Part shown: piece after piece, positions 27,891 to 37,930 of the stretch
Numbering within the stretch: the first letter of the stretch is position 1
Layout: the number at the start of each line of letters is the position of its first letter
Source: Thalassospira profundimaris
Lineage (GTDB): Bacteria > Pseudomonadota > Alphaproteobacteria > Rhodospirillales > Thalassospiraceae
Assembly (NCBI RefSeq): GCF_003326755.1
Contig: NZ_JPWH01000022.1
Span: 1-64,000, forward strand
Reading direction: 5' to 3'
DNA: 64,000 bases
Notes under the pieces: model-generated
Databases searched by the model: none
The model's input: only the letters and a program-made list of their open reading frames with translations
What the model was told of the DNA's origin: nothing
Program-made: the position numbers and the translations under genes

Positions 27891-28502
27891 TCAGACGGGC
27901 CTTTCGGCCACAGTTTTACGAAAAGTCAGGTTAATGCGCGGTTCAACCGGCCTTGCGGTTTTGGGAATTTGATGTTGCCAGTGATGCTGCATGGTCCCAC
28001 CCATAACCAGCAGGGAGTTGTGGGGCAAATCAATACTGACCCGTTCACCACTTTGGGTATGACGCATATGAAACCGTCTTTCCCCGCCAAAGGACAAACT
28101 GGCAATCACCGGGTTTTGCCCCAGAACCTCCTCGTCATCGGCATGCCAGGAAACACTGTCGCGGCCATCGCGGTACAAATTCAGCAACACGGTGTTAAAG
28201 CCCTGCCCGGCATGTTCTTCGGCCAGCTTGCGTAAAGGCATCAATATTTTAGGAAAGGGGGCCGCCGGGTGATAAACCCCGCTATAGCGATAGGCCACCT
28301 CGCCATACCAGGATGTCAGGCGGGGTACGGCGATATCGCGTCCCATAATATGGGCCGTTTCCTGCTGCCAGTTCAGCGCCATGTGCAACCGCTCAAAAAT
28401 ACGGTCGGCCTCTTCCGCAGGCAGAACATCCCGGTACAGCCGGGTATCACCATCACGGGGCAGCATATTTTGCGGGGGCTGGTCGGCAAACAGGTCGCGC
28501 AT
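27891..28502 (-). CDS. alkB: AlkB-family Fe(II)/2-oxoglutarate-dependent dealkylase
   Basis: A 203-residue dioxygenase that reverses alkyl lesions in nucleic acid. The iron ligands HxD (SWHADDE) and the distal histidine (MQHHWQH) are present, and RINLTFR provides the 2-oxoglutarate-binding arginine. LNLYRDGRDSVSWHADDE and SLSFGGERRF are typical of AlkB homologues like human ALKBH2/3. Substrate (DNA or RNA, base type) cannot be read from sequence. An inverted repeat lies 19 bases before the start. Confidence 0.93.
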   Translation of the reverse strand: MRDLFADQPPQNMLPRDGDTRLYRDVLPAEEADRIFERLHMALNWQQETAHIMGRDIAVPRLTSWYGEVAYRYSGVYHPAAPFPKILMPLRKLAEEHAGQGFNTVLLNLYRDGRDSVSWHADDEEVLGQNPVIASLSFGGERRFHMRHTQSGERVSIDLPHNSLLVMGGTMQHHWQHQIPKTARPVEPRINLTFRKTVAERPV

Positions 28503-29022
28503 GGGTCCGTTCTTTCCTCAATGGAATGGATGAATTCCATATCAATGGTTTAGGTGGTTTTGCGACAAATTTGAAGTACCGTACTTGCACAGCCCCCTTA
28601 ACAGGTGATGCGGGTCATAGGGCACCAGACAAACAAAACTCGGTTACGCATAGACAGGACGAACACTTAACCCCACACGAAAATCGCCCTGCGACTCGTT
28701 ATATTGCACCGCAATAATCAATCCCTGTTTTATGAACAAATTCGGATCATTTTGTCCATAAATTCAAAATTTATTTTATACAAAAGGACAGATCAACCTA
28801 GCCACCACCCCACGTCTTCCCAGCCCATTTGGCAGGTGCTGCAACGGCATTTGTCTTTTCCCGTTGATATCGCCTTAAAAATCCCGCGACATAATTGTGC
28901 GAGGACGAAAATTTCCACTTGTAATGCCCTGCAGGCTGGCACGATTCAGAAATATCGCCCCCGCAGGATACCGCATCGCTCATGACTGAACGCTGGCAAA
29001 ACAACGCCAAGGGGGAATAAGA
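28503..29022. other. Divergent intergenic region alkB / chemoreceptor
   Basis: 520 bases, AT-rich in the middle. ATGGAAT (28521-28527) and ATTCCAT (28534-28540) form an inverted repeat near the alkB start. AAGGGGG just before 29023 is the ribosome site of the chemoreceptor. I see no gene here. Confidence 0.5.
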
Positions 29023-30255
29023 ATGTTTCTGTCGAAACGAAATCAGATTGCCGAAAACCAGGCCGCCCTGTCCCGGGCACAGGCCGAACAGCAGGAAGAA
29101 GCCCTGCTTTACAAACATATATTAAACGCCATTCCCAGCCGTTTACTGGCCTGCGACCTTGAGGGCAATGTGCGTTATATGTCGTATGGTTTTGGCGAAC
29201 TGATCTATTCGGGGCGGGGGGAAAAGGCAGCATCGGCCAAAGGCAAAAACATCAATGACCTGCACCGCGTGCTGGGTCAGGACAAATTCCGCAATCTGGG
29301 GCGGTCCCTGAACCGTCTGCCGCTGGAATATCGCATTCGCATTGATGATGACACCATTCTGGTCGCCATTACCGTCATGAAAAATGACGACGGCACCCCC
29401 AACGGCTTTGCCCTGTCTGCCGATATTATCACCGACGAAGTTTCCCTTGGCAAAAGCTGCGTTGAATTATCTGGCGAGGTCAGCAATTCTGCCGTTGCCC
29501 TCAAAAAGCTCTCTGGCGAATTGACCCAGTCCTCGACCACCGGTGCGGAACTGGCCGGGAATGTGCGTTCGGCGTCCGACACCACCGCCGTCACCGCCCA
29601 GCGCGTTGCCTCCGCCTCCGAGGAAATGACACAATCGATCAATGAAATTTCCAGCCAAATTGGCCGGCTGACCGAAATTGCCAATCGTGCGGTCAAGGAA
29701 ATGGACCACACCGGTTCGGTGATGAACCAACTTAGTGAAGCAGTGGATGAAATTGGCTCGGTGGTGAAAATCATTCAGGATATCGCCAGCCAGACCAACC
29801 TTCTTGCGCTAAATGCCACCATCGAGGCGGCCCGTGCGGGGGATGCGGGCAAAGGTTTTGCCGTGGTTGCCAACGAGGTTAAAACCCTGGCAACCCAAAC
29901 CGCCCGCTCCACCCAGGAAATTACCGATCGCATCAGCGCCATTCGTGACAATACCAGCCGTGTTGTCAACGAACTGGGCGATACCCGCACCGTGATTGAG
30001 GAAAACGAGGAAATCGCAGGCAATCTGGGCACTGTTGTCGAACAGCAGCGCGCGGCCTCGCAGGAGATCACCATCAATATTCAACAAGTTGCCAATGGGG
30101 TAAAAACCATCTCCAGCGATCTTGGCAAGCTTGATGAACTTGCCGATCAAACATCCGACCAGGCCAGCCGCCTGACCCGTTTTTCAAGCGATCTTTCAGG
30201 CCATTCCGAAACACTTTATAACCAGGTTAAGAATTTGCTAAAGAACGCCGACTAA
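29023..30255 (+). CDS. Soluble PAS-domain methyl-accepting chemotaxis protein
   Basis: A 410-residue chemoreceptor without any membrane segment. Residues 28-135 form a PAS-like sensor domain ([27 protein letters not shown]). The C-terminal half is the signalling helix bundle with the hairpin tip [38 protein letters not shown] near 246-283, which binds CheW/CheA. Being cytoplasmic, it should report an internal state such as redox or a small metabolite. No heme-ligand histidine is obvious. No che genes are nearby. Confidence 0.93.
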   Translation: MFLSKRNQIAENQAALSRAQAEQQEEALLYKHILNAIPSRLLACDLEGNVRYMSYGFGELIYSGRGEKAASAKGKNINDLHRVLGQDKFRNLGRSLNRLPLEYRIRIDDDTILVAITVMKNDDGTPNGFALSADIITDEVSLGKSCVELSGEVSNSAVALKKLSGELTQSSTTGAELAGNVRSASDTTAVTAQRVASASEEMTQSINEISSQIGRLTEIANRAVKEMDHTGSVMNQLSEAVDEIGSVVKIIQDIASQTNLLALNATIEAARAGDAGKGFAVVANEVKTLATQTARSTQEITDRISAIRDNTSRVVNELGDTRTVIEENEEIAGNLGTVVEQQRAASQEITINIQQVANGVKTISSDLGKLDELADQTSDQASRLTRFSSDLSGHSETLYNQVKNLLKNAD

Positions 30256-30284
30256 GCTGGTCTCGTCAAACTCGCCCCAAAATG

Positions 30285-30324
30285 AACCCCGGCCTCATAC
30301 AGAAGGTCGGGGTTTGTTGTTTTG
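30285..30324 (+). terminator. Terminator of the soluble chemoreceptor
   Basis: AACCCCG (30285-30291) pairs with CGGGGTT (30308-30314), with an imperfect inner extension, followed by TGTTGTTTT. Confidence 0.7.
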
Positions 30325-30368
30325 GCTTGGAAAGCCCGTCGCGCACCTTATTGTCATGCAAATGTCTG

Positions 30369-30416
30369 TTGCATTTCAACATTTGTGTCCATATTCTTGG
30401 ACATATGGACACAAAT
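30369..30416 (+). promoter_or_regulatory. arsR promoter with long ArsR operator palindrome
   Basis: TTGCAT (30369-30374), a 17-base spacer and TATTCT (30392-30397) form a plausible promoter whose start point falls at about 30404-30405. ATTTGTGTCCATAT (30381-30394) and ATATGGACACAAAT (30403-30416) are perfect 14-base inverted arms with an eight-base spacer, covering the -10 and the start codon. This is the expected place for an ArsR operator. Confidence 0.75.
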
Positions 30417-30761
30417 GAAATCATAGATACCTTTACCGCCCTATCGCAGATCACCCGGCTGAAAGCCTTCCGCCTGCTGGTTCGCCATGAACCAGACGGT
30501 TTGCCTGCCGGTGAGCTGGCGCGCCTGCTTGACGTCCCCCACAACACGATGTCGGCCCATTTGGGGGTGTTATCGCGCTCAGGGCTGATCACCTCCAAAC
30601 GGCAAGGGCGCTCCATCATCTATCGCGCCAGTCTGGCACGGATGAATGATGTGGTGGCTTTCATGGTCAATGACTGCTGTGCCGGTCATCCCGAACTGTG
30701 CCAGCCCCTGCAACAACCCAGTGCGGCAAAGGCATCATGCAACGTGGAAATTGAAAAATGA
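30405..30761 (+). CDS. arsR: ArsR-type arsenite-responsive repressor
   Basis: A 118-residue winged-helix repressor of the SmtB/ArsR family. The DNA-recognition helix region is GELARLLDVPHNTMSAHLGVLSRSGLI (residues 36-62). Arsenite is probably bound by C91, C92 and C99 (NDCCAGHPELC), the C-terminal arrangement of the Acidithiobacillus ArsR type rather than the CxCxxC of plasmid R773. Translation seems to begin at the mRNA start, as there is no ribosome site and the predicted start point is at the ATG. First gene of arsRCHB; its end overlaps arsC by four bases. Confidence 0.94.
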   Translation: MDTNEIIDTFTALSQITRLKAFRLLVRHEPDGLPAGELARLLDVPHNTMSAHLGVLSRSGLITSKRQGRSIIYRASLARMNDVVAFMVNDCCAGHPELCQPLQQPSAAKASCNVEIEK

Positions 30762-31168
30762 TCTCAGTGATTTATCACAACCCGGATTGCGGCACGTCGC
30801 GCAATACGCTGGAAATCATGCGGCAATCTGGCGAGGAACCGCACATTATTGAATATCTGAAAACGCCGCCAACCCGCGCCAAGCTGTGCGAGCTAATTAA
30901 GGCGATGGGAATTGCCCCGCGCGACCTTCTGCGACGCAAAGGCACCCCCTATGACGACCTGGGGCTGGGGGATGAAACCCTGGATGACGATGCCCTGATC
31001 GATGCCATGATCGCCCACCCTATCCTGATCAACCGGCCAATTGTTGTCACCGAACGGGGAACAAGGCTCTGTCGCCCGTCCGAACAGGTGCTGGCCCTGC
31101 TGCCCCATCCGGTCACGTCTTTTACCAAGGAAGACGGCCAAGTTGTTAATCTTGATCCGGCAGGGTGA
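30758..31168 (+). CDS. arsC: Glutaredoxin-dependent arsenate reductase
   Basis: A 136-residue arsenate reductase of the E. coli plasmid type. C11 in [11 protein letters not shown] is the catalytic cysteine; LLRRKGTPY and [16 protein letters not shown] carry the anion-binding arginines. It reduces As(V) to As(III) using glutathione/glutaredoxin. Start overlaps the arsR stop (ATGA). Second gene of the ars operon. Confidence 0.96.
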   Translation: MISVIYHNPDCGTSRNTLEIMRQSGEEPHIIEYLKTPPTRAKLCELIKAMGIAPRDLLRRKGTPYDDLGLGDETLDDDALIDAMIAHPILINRPIVVTERGTRLCRPSEQVLALLPHPVTSFTKEDGQVVNLDPAG

Positions 31169-31170
31169 TC

Positions 31171-31896
31171 ATGACCGCAAAAGATTTTTCCGACCTGCCC
31201 AATATTGATGGCGACAGCCTCCAGCCGATTGATTTTACCACACTGGCCGGGCCCGATGCCCCCAAACACGCCCCGCGTATTCTGGTTCTTTATGGGTCGG
31301 TACGGGAACGATCCTATTCGCGCCTGTTATCGGAGGAAGCATCCCGCCTGCTGGAATGGTATGGCTGCGAGGTGAGAACCTTTAATCCCTCCGGCCTGCC
31401 TTTGCCCGACGATGCCGACGCCGAACATTCCAAGGTCCATGAATTGCGCGGCCTTGCCGAATGGGCCGAAGGCATGGTGTGGGTTACACCCGAACGCCAC
31501 GGCGCAGTAACGGCGGTGATGAAAGCCCAAATTGACTGGATCCCGCTGTCCTTGGGCGGGGTACGCCCCACCCAGGGCAAAACCCTTGCCATCATGCAGG
31601 TTTGTGGCGGCAGCCAGAGTTTCAATGCGGTCAACCAGCTTCGTATTTTGGGCCGCTGGATGCGAATGCTGACCATCCCCAATCAGTCTTCGGTGGCAAA
31701 GGCCTTTAACGAATTTGACGAGGCCGGGCGCATGAAACCTTCGCCCTATTACAACCGCGTTGTCGATGTCTGCGAGGAACTGGTGAAATTCACGCTCCTT
31801 ACCCGCCATCATTCCGCCTATTTGACATCGCGTTATTCCGAACGTGTTGAAACCGCCGAGGAGCTTTCCCGACGGGTCAATCAACCCTCCCTCTAG
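31171..31896 (+). CDS. arsH: ArsH NADPH-dependent FMN reductase
   Basis: A 241-residue flavoprotein. The flavin-binding pattern [22 protein letters not shown] near residue 34 and [23 protein letters not shown] near 107 match ArsH. ArsH oxidises trivalent organoarsenicals and protects against oxidative stress. A GTG overlapping the arsC stop is a possible start; the ATG at 31171 has AGGG at good spacing. Third gene of the operon. Confidence 0.95.
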   Translation: MTAKDFSDLPNIDGDSLQPIDFTTLAGPDAPKHAPRILVLYGSVRERSYSRLLSEEASRLLEWYGCEVRTFNPSGLPLPDDADAEHSKVHELRGLAEWAEGMVWVTPERHGAVTAVMKAQIDWIPLSLGGVRPTQGKTLAIMQVCGGSQSFNAVNQLRILGRWMRMLTIPNQSSVAKAFNEFDEAGRMKPSPYYNRVVDVCEELVKFTLLTRHHSAYLTSRYSERVETAEELSRRVNQPSL

Positions 31897-31910
31897 TCAG
31901 GACCTGGCAG

Positions 31911-33236
31911 ATGCTTGCATTGCTGATTTTTGTGGTCACGCTTGTTTTCGTGATCTGGCAACCCCGTGGCCTGGGCATTGGCTGGAGCGCCCTCGCAGGG
32001 GCTTGCGTGGCCCTGATGGCCGGTGTGGTAGGCTGGGGCGATGTTGCCATTGTCTGGGACATTGTCTGGGATGCGACCTTTACCTTTGTCGCGCTGATCA
32101 TTATCTCGCTGGTGCTCGATGATGCCGGTTTCTTTGCGTGGGCCGCCCTGCATATCGCCCGCTGGGGCAAGGGCAGCGGGCGGCGGTTATTTCCGCTGAT
32201 CATTATTTTGGGCGCCATCATTTCCGCCTTTTTTGCCAATGATGGCGCGGCCCTGCTATTAACGCCCATCATGCTGGCGATTTTACTGCGCCTGAAATTC
32301 AGCGAAAAATCCGCCCTGGCCTTTATCATCGCCACCGGCTTTGTTGCCGATTCCACCAGCCTGCCGCTGGTGATTTCCAATCTGGTCAATATCGTCAGCG
32401 CCAATTATTTCGGCGTCAGCTTTTCGCGTTATGCCCTGGTGATGGGACCGGTCAATATCGTGTCGCTGCTGGCAACGCTGCTGGTGCTGTGGCTGTATTT
32501 CCGCCGCGACATTCCGCGCAACTACCCGCTGGAACGCCTGGAAGAACCCGCCCACGCCATTCGCGACCGGCAGGTTTTTTATGCCGCCTTTCCCATCATT
32601 GTGGTGCTGCTGATTGCCCTGTTTGTCACCGCGCATCTGGGCATTCCCATTTGCCTGTTTATGGGGGCCGCTGCCCTGGCGCTGATGGCGATTGCCGGGC
32701 GCTGGTTTGGCGGGCGGAAAAACCGGGTCATTTCGCTATCCCACGTTCTTAAAAACGCGCCCTGGCAAATCGTACTGTTTTCCATTGGCATGTATCTGGT
32801 GGTCTATGGGTTGGGTCAGGCGTGGCTGACCGCCGATGCGGCCGATTTTCTGGCCATTATCGGCCATCAGGGCATTTATGTTGCCACCATCGGATCCGGC
32901 TTTGCCGCCGCCATTCTGGCATCGGTGATGAACAACCTGCCAGCCACGCTTATTGGTGCCCTTGCGGTTGACCATGTCGGCGGTCATGTCTCGCCGGTCA
33001 TTCAGCAACTGATGATTTATGCCAATGTCATCGGCAATGATCTTGGCCCCAAATTCACCCCGATTGGCAGCCTTGCCACCCTGTTGTGGCTGCATGTGCT
33101 GGCGGGCAAAGGCCATAAAATCACCTGGGGGCAATATATGAAGGTCGGCGTCATCATCACCACACCGGTGCTGTTTTTAACCCTGTTGGCCCTTGCGCTT
33201 TGGTATCCGCTCCTGCCACCCGCAATCGTGCCGTAA
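31911..33236 (+). CDS. arsB: Arsenite efflux permease ArsB
   Basis: A 441-residue inner-membrane arsenite/H+ antiporter of the ArsB type with about 11-12 hydrophobic segments. AFFANDGAALLLTPIMLAILLRL near residue 105 and NLPATLIGAL near 343 are typical, and NDLGPKFTPIGSLATLLWLHVL near 366 is the second conserved half-site. No arsA ATPase is present, so transport uses the proton gradient. Last gene of the operon, followed by a strong terminator. Confidence 0.95.
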   Translation: MLALLIFVVTLVFVIWQPRGLGIGWSALAGACVALMAGVVGWGDVAIVWDIVWDATFTFVALIIISLVLDDAGFFAWAALHIARWGKGSGRRLFPLIIILGAIISAFFANDGAALLLTPIMLAILLRLKFSEKSALAFIIATGFVADSTSLPLVISNLVNIVSANYFGVSFSRYALVMGPVNIVSLLATLLVLWLYFRRDIPRNYPLERLEEPAHAIRDRQVFYAAFPIIVVLLIALFVTAHLGIPICLFMGAAALALMAIAGRWFGGRKNRVISLSHVLKNAPWQIVLFSIGMYLVVYGLGQAWLTADAADFLAIIGHQGIYVATIGSGFAAAILASVMNNLPATLIGALAVDHVGGHVSPVIQQLMIYANVIGNDLGPKFTPIGSLATLLWLHVLAGKGHKITWGQYMKVGVIITTPVLFLTLLALALWYPLLPPAIVP

Positions 33237-33242
33237 AATAAC

Positions 33243-33280
33243 CGGGCGATGCCATCACAAACGGCATCGCCCGCTTTTTC
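33243..33280 (+). terminator. Terminator of the ars operon
   Basis: CGGGCGATGCC (33243-33253) pairs with GGCATCGCCCG (33263-33273), then CTTTTTC. Confidence 0.9.
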
Positions 33281-33292
33281 CAAATGCCGACC

Positions 33293-34789
33293 TTATCCGG
33301 CGGGCTGAATATAAAACGGGTCAAACTCACCCTTTTCCGGCCCGCTATCCCGGTTCATGTTCTCCGCCAGCCGGTCCACTTCCTCCGCATCCAGCCCGAC
33401 GGCGGAATACAAATTGATGGTTTCCAGCTCCAGGCTGGTTTGCGCATCGGCCAGGTCCTGTTCGGATCGTGTCAAAGTGCGTTGTGCATCCAGCACATCC
33501 AAAAAGTTCGACAGGCCCTGGGTATAACGAACGCGCGATTGCTCGAATGCCTGGCGATGATGTGATACCGCCAAAACCAGGCTGTCACGCTGCGACACCG
33601 CACCGACATAGCCAAATATCGCCGATTCCACATCGCTGATCGCGGCCAAAAGCGTTTTACGATAGGTATAAAAGGCCTGCCGGGCGCGTTCTTCGGCCAC
33701 GGTGATATTGGCCTTGCGCACCCCGCCATCATAAATGGTGGCATCAATCACCGCGCTGATCGCGGCAAGGGCGGTACGCACAATTGGCCCGCTACCATAG
33801 CCCGTTGCGGCAAGCGACAGGCTGCCATCCAGTTTCAGTTCGGGATAAAGCTCTGCCGTGCGCACGCCAATTTCGGCTGTGGCGGAAATCAGGCCCAGTT
33901 CGGCCGCCCGCACATCGGGGCGACGGCGCAGCAAATCGGCGGGCACACCAATGGGCGGGGCACTGTTAAATTCCGGCAGGGGGGCAGACTTGCTTAACAG
34001 CTCGCGGTAAGTGCCCGGCTGCGCCCCGGTCAAAATGGCAATGGCATTAATGGACCGGTCAATGCTGGTTTGCAGAACGGGCAAGGTCGCCTCGATATCG
34101 GCGACTTCGGCCTGGGCGCGGGAAAAATCCAGGTCCGATGCCAAGCCGGACTGGGCGCGCAAATCCACGATGTCACGGGTCTGGCGTTGCAAATCCAGCG
34201 AATTGCGCAGCAAAATCTGGCGTTGCTGGGTGCCGCGCAGGGTAATGTAATTACGGATAATATCGGCAATCACCACGCGATAGACATCCTCGCGCAGATA
34301 AACCTGCTGCAACACATCGGCCTCGGCCACCTGGCCCTCGCGGGCCTGCCCGCCCCAGATATCCGGCGTCCATGAAAGGTCAATCCCGGCATTCCCGCCC
34401 AGATCATCCTGATAATTGCCATCTTCGCGGGTGGACCATTGCCGCTCCTGCCGCCCGCCCGCCGTTGCGCCAATTTGCGGGCCATTATTGCCAGCAACAC
34501 CCCTTGCAACGGCCCGCGCCTCGGCAATGCGGCTGGCGGCGATTTTAAGGTCGATATTGCTTTTGAGGCCATCGGCCACAAGCCGGGATAAAACCGGGTC
34601 AGTCGTGCTTTCCCACCAGCGCGCCTGATCGGGTTTATGATCGGCAATTTGCGGGATTTGCGGGCTATAAGTTGCCTTCAGATCAAATTTCGGGGCCTGA
34701 TAATCCGGCCCGGCGGTGACACAGCCTGCCAATACCAGCATCGAAAAGCCCAAAACCGGGCCATGTTTTAACAGGGCATAAAACCGCAT
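33293..34789 (-). CDS. Outer-membrane efflux lipoprotein (NodT/OprM family)
   Basis: A 498-residue outer-membrane channel. The signal peptide ends in LVLAGC, a lipobox, so the cysteine near residue 20 is acylated. Two TolC-type repeats are visible, with GRRPDVRAAELGLISATAEIGVRTAELYPEL-like features near residue 300. It pairs with the RND pump and adaptor upstream. The ATG at 34789 shares a base with the RND stop (TGATG), so translation is coupled. Last gene of the operon. Confidence 0.94.
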   Translation of the reverse strand: MRFYALLKHGPVLGFSMLVLAGCVTAGPDYQAPKFDLKATYSPQIPQIADHKPDQARWWESTTDPVLSRLVADGLKSNIDLKIAASRIAEARAVARGVAGNNGPQIGATAGGRQERQWSTREDGNYQDDLGGNAGIDLSWTPDIWGGQAREGQVAEADVLQQVYLREDVYRVVIADIIRNYITLRGTQQRQILLRNSLDLQRQTRDIVDLRAQSGLASDLDFSRAQAEVADIEATLPVLQTSIDRSINAIAILTGAQPGTYRELLSKSAPLPEFNSAPPIGVPADLLRRRPDVRAAELGLISATAEIGVRTAELYPELKLDGSLSLAATGYGSGPIVRTALAAISAVIDATIYDGGVRKANITVAEERARQAFYTYRKTLLAAISDVESAIFGYVGAVSQRDSLVLAVSHHRQAFEQSRVRYTQGLSNFLDVLDAQRTLTRSEQDLADAQTSLELETINLYSAVGLDAEEVDRLAENMNRDSGPEKGEFDPFYIQPAG

Positions 34790-37700
34790 CACCCGGCACT
34801 CCCTTCAAATTCGTCAGTATCGGGAATGTTTTCAGCCAGGCGTAATTCGTCTTCCAGTTTCTGGCTGCCATCGGCGCGGGCTGACACCAGCGGTGCCAGC
34901 AGCAAATATAAAACCGGTGTTAAAAACAGCGTAAAAACCGTGGCAAAGCCCAAGCCGCCAAAAATGACCCAGCCAATGGCCGCCCGGGCCTCGGCCCCGG
35001 CACCGGTGCCCAGCACCAGTGGCAACCCGCCCAGCACGGTTGAAATCATCGTCATCATGATCGGGCGTAAACGGATCATCGCCGCATCATGAATGGCATC
35101 GCGGACCGATTTGCCCCGGTCACGCAACTGGTCGGCAAATTCCACGACCAAAATCCCGTTTTTCGCCATCAGCCCCACCAGCATGACAAGGCCGATCTGG
35201 CTGTAAATATTGATCGAGGTATGGCTGATCACCAGGGCAAAAATCGCCGCCGCCAGGCCAAACGGCACCGTTAAAACCACGACGGACGCCGACATGAAGC
35301 TTTCAAACTGGGCGGCCAGCACCAGCAACACCACCAGCACTGCAATCAAAAACGTGATCATCACATCATGGGACGTTTCACCAAGGGCCGCCGCATCGCC
35401 CAAAAACAGCAGGCCGGTGCCGGTTGGCACCACCGTTTGTGCGGCCTTTTCAACATCGGACACCGCCTGTTGCAGGGTGTAACCCGGTGCCATATTGGCC
35501 GAAATCGTCACGGCACGCTGCTGGCCTTCACGGTCCAGTTCGGAAGCCACCGCCTCTTCATCAAGATGAATGATCGAAGATAGTGGCAAAATGCGCCCGT
35601 CCTTGCCCGGCACAAACAGGTTATCCAGGTCCGATGGATCGCGGATCGCCCCGGCGGTGCTGCGCAATTTGATCGGCACTGTCGTATCATCCACCGAAAG
35701 GTCGGTCACTTCGTAACCGTCAATCATGGCACGCAGGGTGGTATCAAGGCTGTCAATCGAAATACCCAGATCAAAGGCGCGCTGGCGGTCAATATTCACC
35801 AAAAGCTGCGGCTGGGTTGTCTGATAGCCCACACGAACACCGGTAATATTGGGATAATTTGTCTCCAGTTCCTTTTGCAGGGCCTGGGCATTGGCGGCAA
35901 GTTTGCGGTAATTGGTGCCGGTTAAGGCAAATTCCAGGCTTTCACCCGAACTGCTGCCGCGCAACCCCAGCGAATTGGGCTGATAGACAAAGGCCTGCAC
36001 GCCAGGCAGGGCATTTAATTGACCGCGAATGGAGGCGGTGATTTCCTGCTGGCTGCGGCTGCGGTCTTCCCACGGGGCGAGGCTGGCAATCACCAGGGCC
36101 CGGTTTCTGTCGCGAAAACCAACAATGGTATAAATATTTTGTGCCTCGCCGCGATTAACGATGGGCCGCAAAATATTTTCCACCGCTTCTACCTGCCGGT
36201 CCATATAATCAATGCCAACACCATCCGGCCCGCGCAGCGATACCAGCAACCGGCCCCGGTCCTCGTCAGGCAGCAATTCCTGTTTCACCAGTTTGAATGC
36301 GCCTACCGCCAACACTGCCACCAACAGCGACGCCATCACCGTCATCACCGGAAAGCGCAATACAAGTTCCAGCACCGCCTTATAAAGACCGGCAAAAAAT
36401 GTGCCGGTACGATCGAGAAGATGAAATTTTCCATCACCCTTTTTGGGGGCTTCGGGGTCGATATGTTTCAGGCGCGATGCCAAAAGCGGGCATAAGGTCA
36501 GGGCGACAAAGGACGAAATCGCCACCGAGACCGCCAATACAAAGCCAAATTCACGAAACAGCCTACCTGCCGTGCTGGGCAAAAAGGAAATCGGTACAAA
36601 AACCGACATCAGCGTTAAGGTGGTGGCAATCACGGCAAAAAACACCTGTCGTGTACCCAATACCGCCGCCGCCAGCGACTTTATCCCCTGATGGCGGCGG
36701 CGCTGGATATTTTCCAGCACCACAATCGCGTCATCCACAATCATCCCGGTTGAAAGTACCAACGCCAGCAGGGTCAGGATATTGATCGAAAATCCCAGCA
36801 ACCAGATGGCCGCCACCGTACCAATCAGGGCAATGGGGATGGTCACGGTGGGAATAAGCGTCGCGCTAAGGGATCGTAAAAACAGATACAGCACGCCAAC
36901 AACAATAATCACCGCCAGCACCAGGCTGCGCACAACCTCCCACAAGGCACCTTCAATAAACACGGCGTCGTCGGAATTGACCATCACCTGCACACCATCA
37001 AGCTGTTTATTCAGCTTTTCAGCGGTGGCATGAACCCCCTTGGAAATCGAGATCGTGTTGGACTGCGCCTGGCGGACAATGCCAAGGCCAATCACCGCAC
37101 GGCCATTCAGGCGCACATAGGATGTGGCATCGTCCGGGCCATAATAAATATCGGCCAAATCGCCCAGCCGCACGCCATCGCGGACAAAAATCGCCTTCAC
37201 ATCGGCCGGTTTCCACACCGACGCATCGGCACGCACAAACAGGTTCTGGTCGCTGGAATCAAAGCTGCCTGCCGGAATGTCGAATTTCGCGGTTTTCAGG
37301 ACATCGGCAATATCGTCAATCGACAGGCCATAGCTGGCAATGCGCAACGGGTCCACCCGCACATGCAGCACCTTTTCCCGGTCGCCATATTCATTGACCT
37401 CGGCCACACCGGGGACGGACAAAAAGGCGGGAATAATCTGATCTTCCACCACATTTGCCAGTTCGTCTTCGGTCAAACGGTTGCTGACCACGCCCAGCCG
37501 CAAAATCGGGCTGGCATCCGAATCCGCCTTGACCACGCGAATATTGTCTACCTCGTCGGGCAGGCTGCGCTGGGCACGGCTGACCGCTTCGCGAATATCA
37601 TTGGCCGCATCGTTGATTTCCACATCGGGCGAAAATTCAATGCGAACCCGCGAACTCCCTTCTTCACTGCTGGAGCTGATGTCCTCCACCCCGCTCACGC

Positions 37701-37929
37701 GCGATGCCGCCCCTTCGATAACACTGGTAACTTCGGTATCCACCGTTTCGGGCGAGGCGCCGGTATAAGTCGCCGAAATGGTAACGACAGGCCGGTCCAC
37801 ATCGGGCAGTTCGCGAATTTCCACCCCCATCATCGCCGCCAGACCGGCCAGAATGATCAACAGGGAAATCACGACAATCAGAATCGGGCGGCGTACGCTT
37901 AATGACGCAATATCGTTATGTTGCGACAT
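34789..37929 (-). CDS. RND multidrug efflux pump (HAE-1 type)
   Basis: A 1046-residue inner-membrane pump with 12 membrane segments and two large periplasmic loops. The proton-relay aspartates lie in TM4 (STGMIVDDAIVVLENI). The N-terminal SVRRPILIVVISLLIILAG and the FLPSTAGRLFREFGFVLAVSVAISSFVALTL block are family hallmarks. It exports drugs or similar amphiphiles; substrates cannot be read from sequence. Start at 37929, one base after the adaptor stop. Confidence 0.95.
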   Translation of the reverse strand: MSQHNDIASLSVRRPILIVVISLLIILAGLAAMMGVEIRELPDVDRPVVTISATYTGASPETVDTEVTSVIEGAASRVSGVEDISSSSEEGSSRVRIEFSPDVEINDAANDIREAVSRAQRSLPDEVDNIRVVKADSDASPILRLGVVSNRLTEDELANVVEDQIIPAFLSVPGVAEVNEYGDREKVLHVRVDPLRIASYGLSIDDIADVLKTAKFDIPAGSFDSSDQNLFVRADASVWKPADVKAIFVRDGVRLGDLADIYYGPDDATSYVRLNGRAVIGLGIVRQAQSNTISISKGVHATAEKLNKQLDGVQVMVNSDDAVFIEGALWEVVRSLVLAVIIVVGVLYLFLRSLSATLIPTVTIPIALIGTVAAIWLLGFSINILTLLALVLSTGMIVDDAIVVLENIQRRRHQGIKSLAAAVLGTRQVFFAVIATTLTLMSVFVPISFLPSTAGRLFREFGFVLAVSVAISSFVALTLCPLLASRLKHIDPEAPKKGDGKFHLLDRTGTFFAGLYKAVLELVLRFPVMTVMASLLVAVLAVGAFKLVKQELLPDEDRGRLLVSLRGPDGVGIDYMDRQVEAVENILRPIVNRGEAQNIYTIVGFRDRNRALVIASLAPWEDRSRSQQEITASIRGQLNALPGVQAFVYQPNSLGLRGSSSGESLEFALTGTNYRKLAANAQALQKELETNYPNITGVRVGYQTTQPQLLVNIDRQRAFDLGISIDSLDTTLRAMIDGYEVTDLSVDDTTVPIKLRSTAGAIRDPSDLDNLFVPGKDGRILPLSSIIHLDEEAVASELDREGQQRAVTISANMAPGYTLQQAVSDVEKAAQTVVPTGTGLLFLGDAAALGETSHDVMITFLIAVLVVLLVLAAQFESFMSASVVVLTVPFGLAAAIFALVISHTSINIYSQIGLVMLVGLMAKNGILVVEFADQLRDRGKSVRDAIHDAAMIRLRPIMMTMISTVLGGLPLVLGTGAGAEARAAIGWVIFGGLGFATVFTLFLTPVLYLLLAPLVSARADGSQKLEDELRLAENIPDTDEFEGSAG

Positions 37930-37930
37930 C

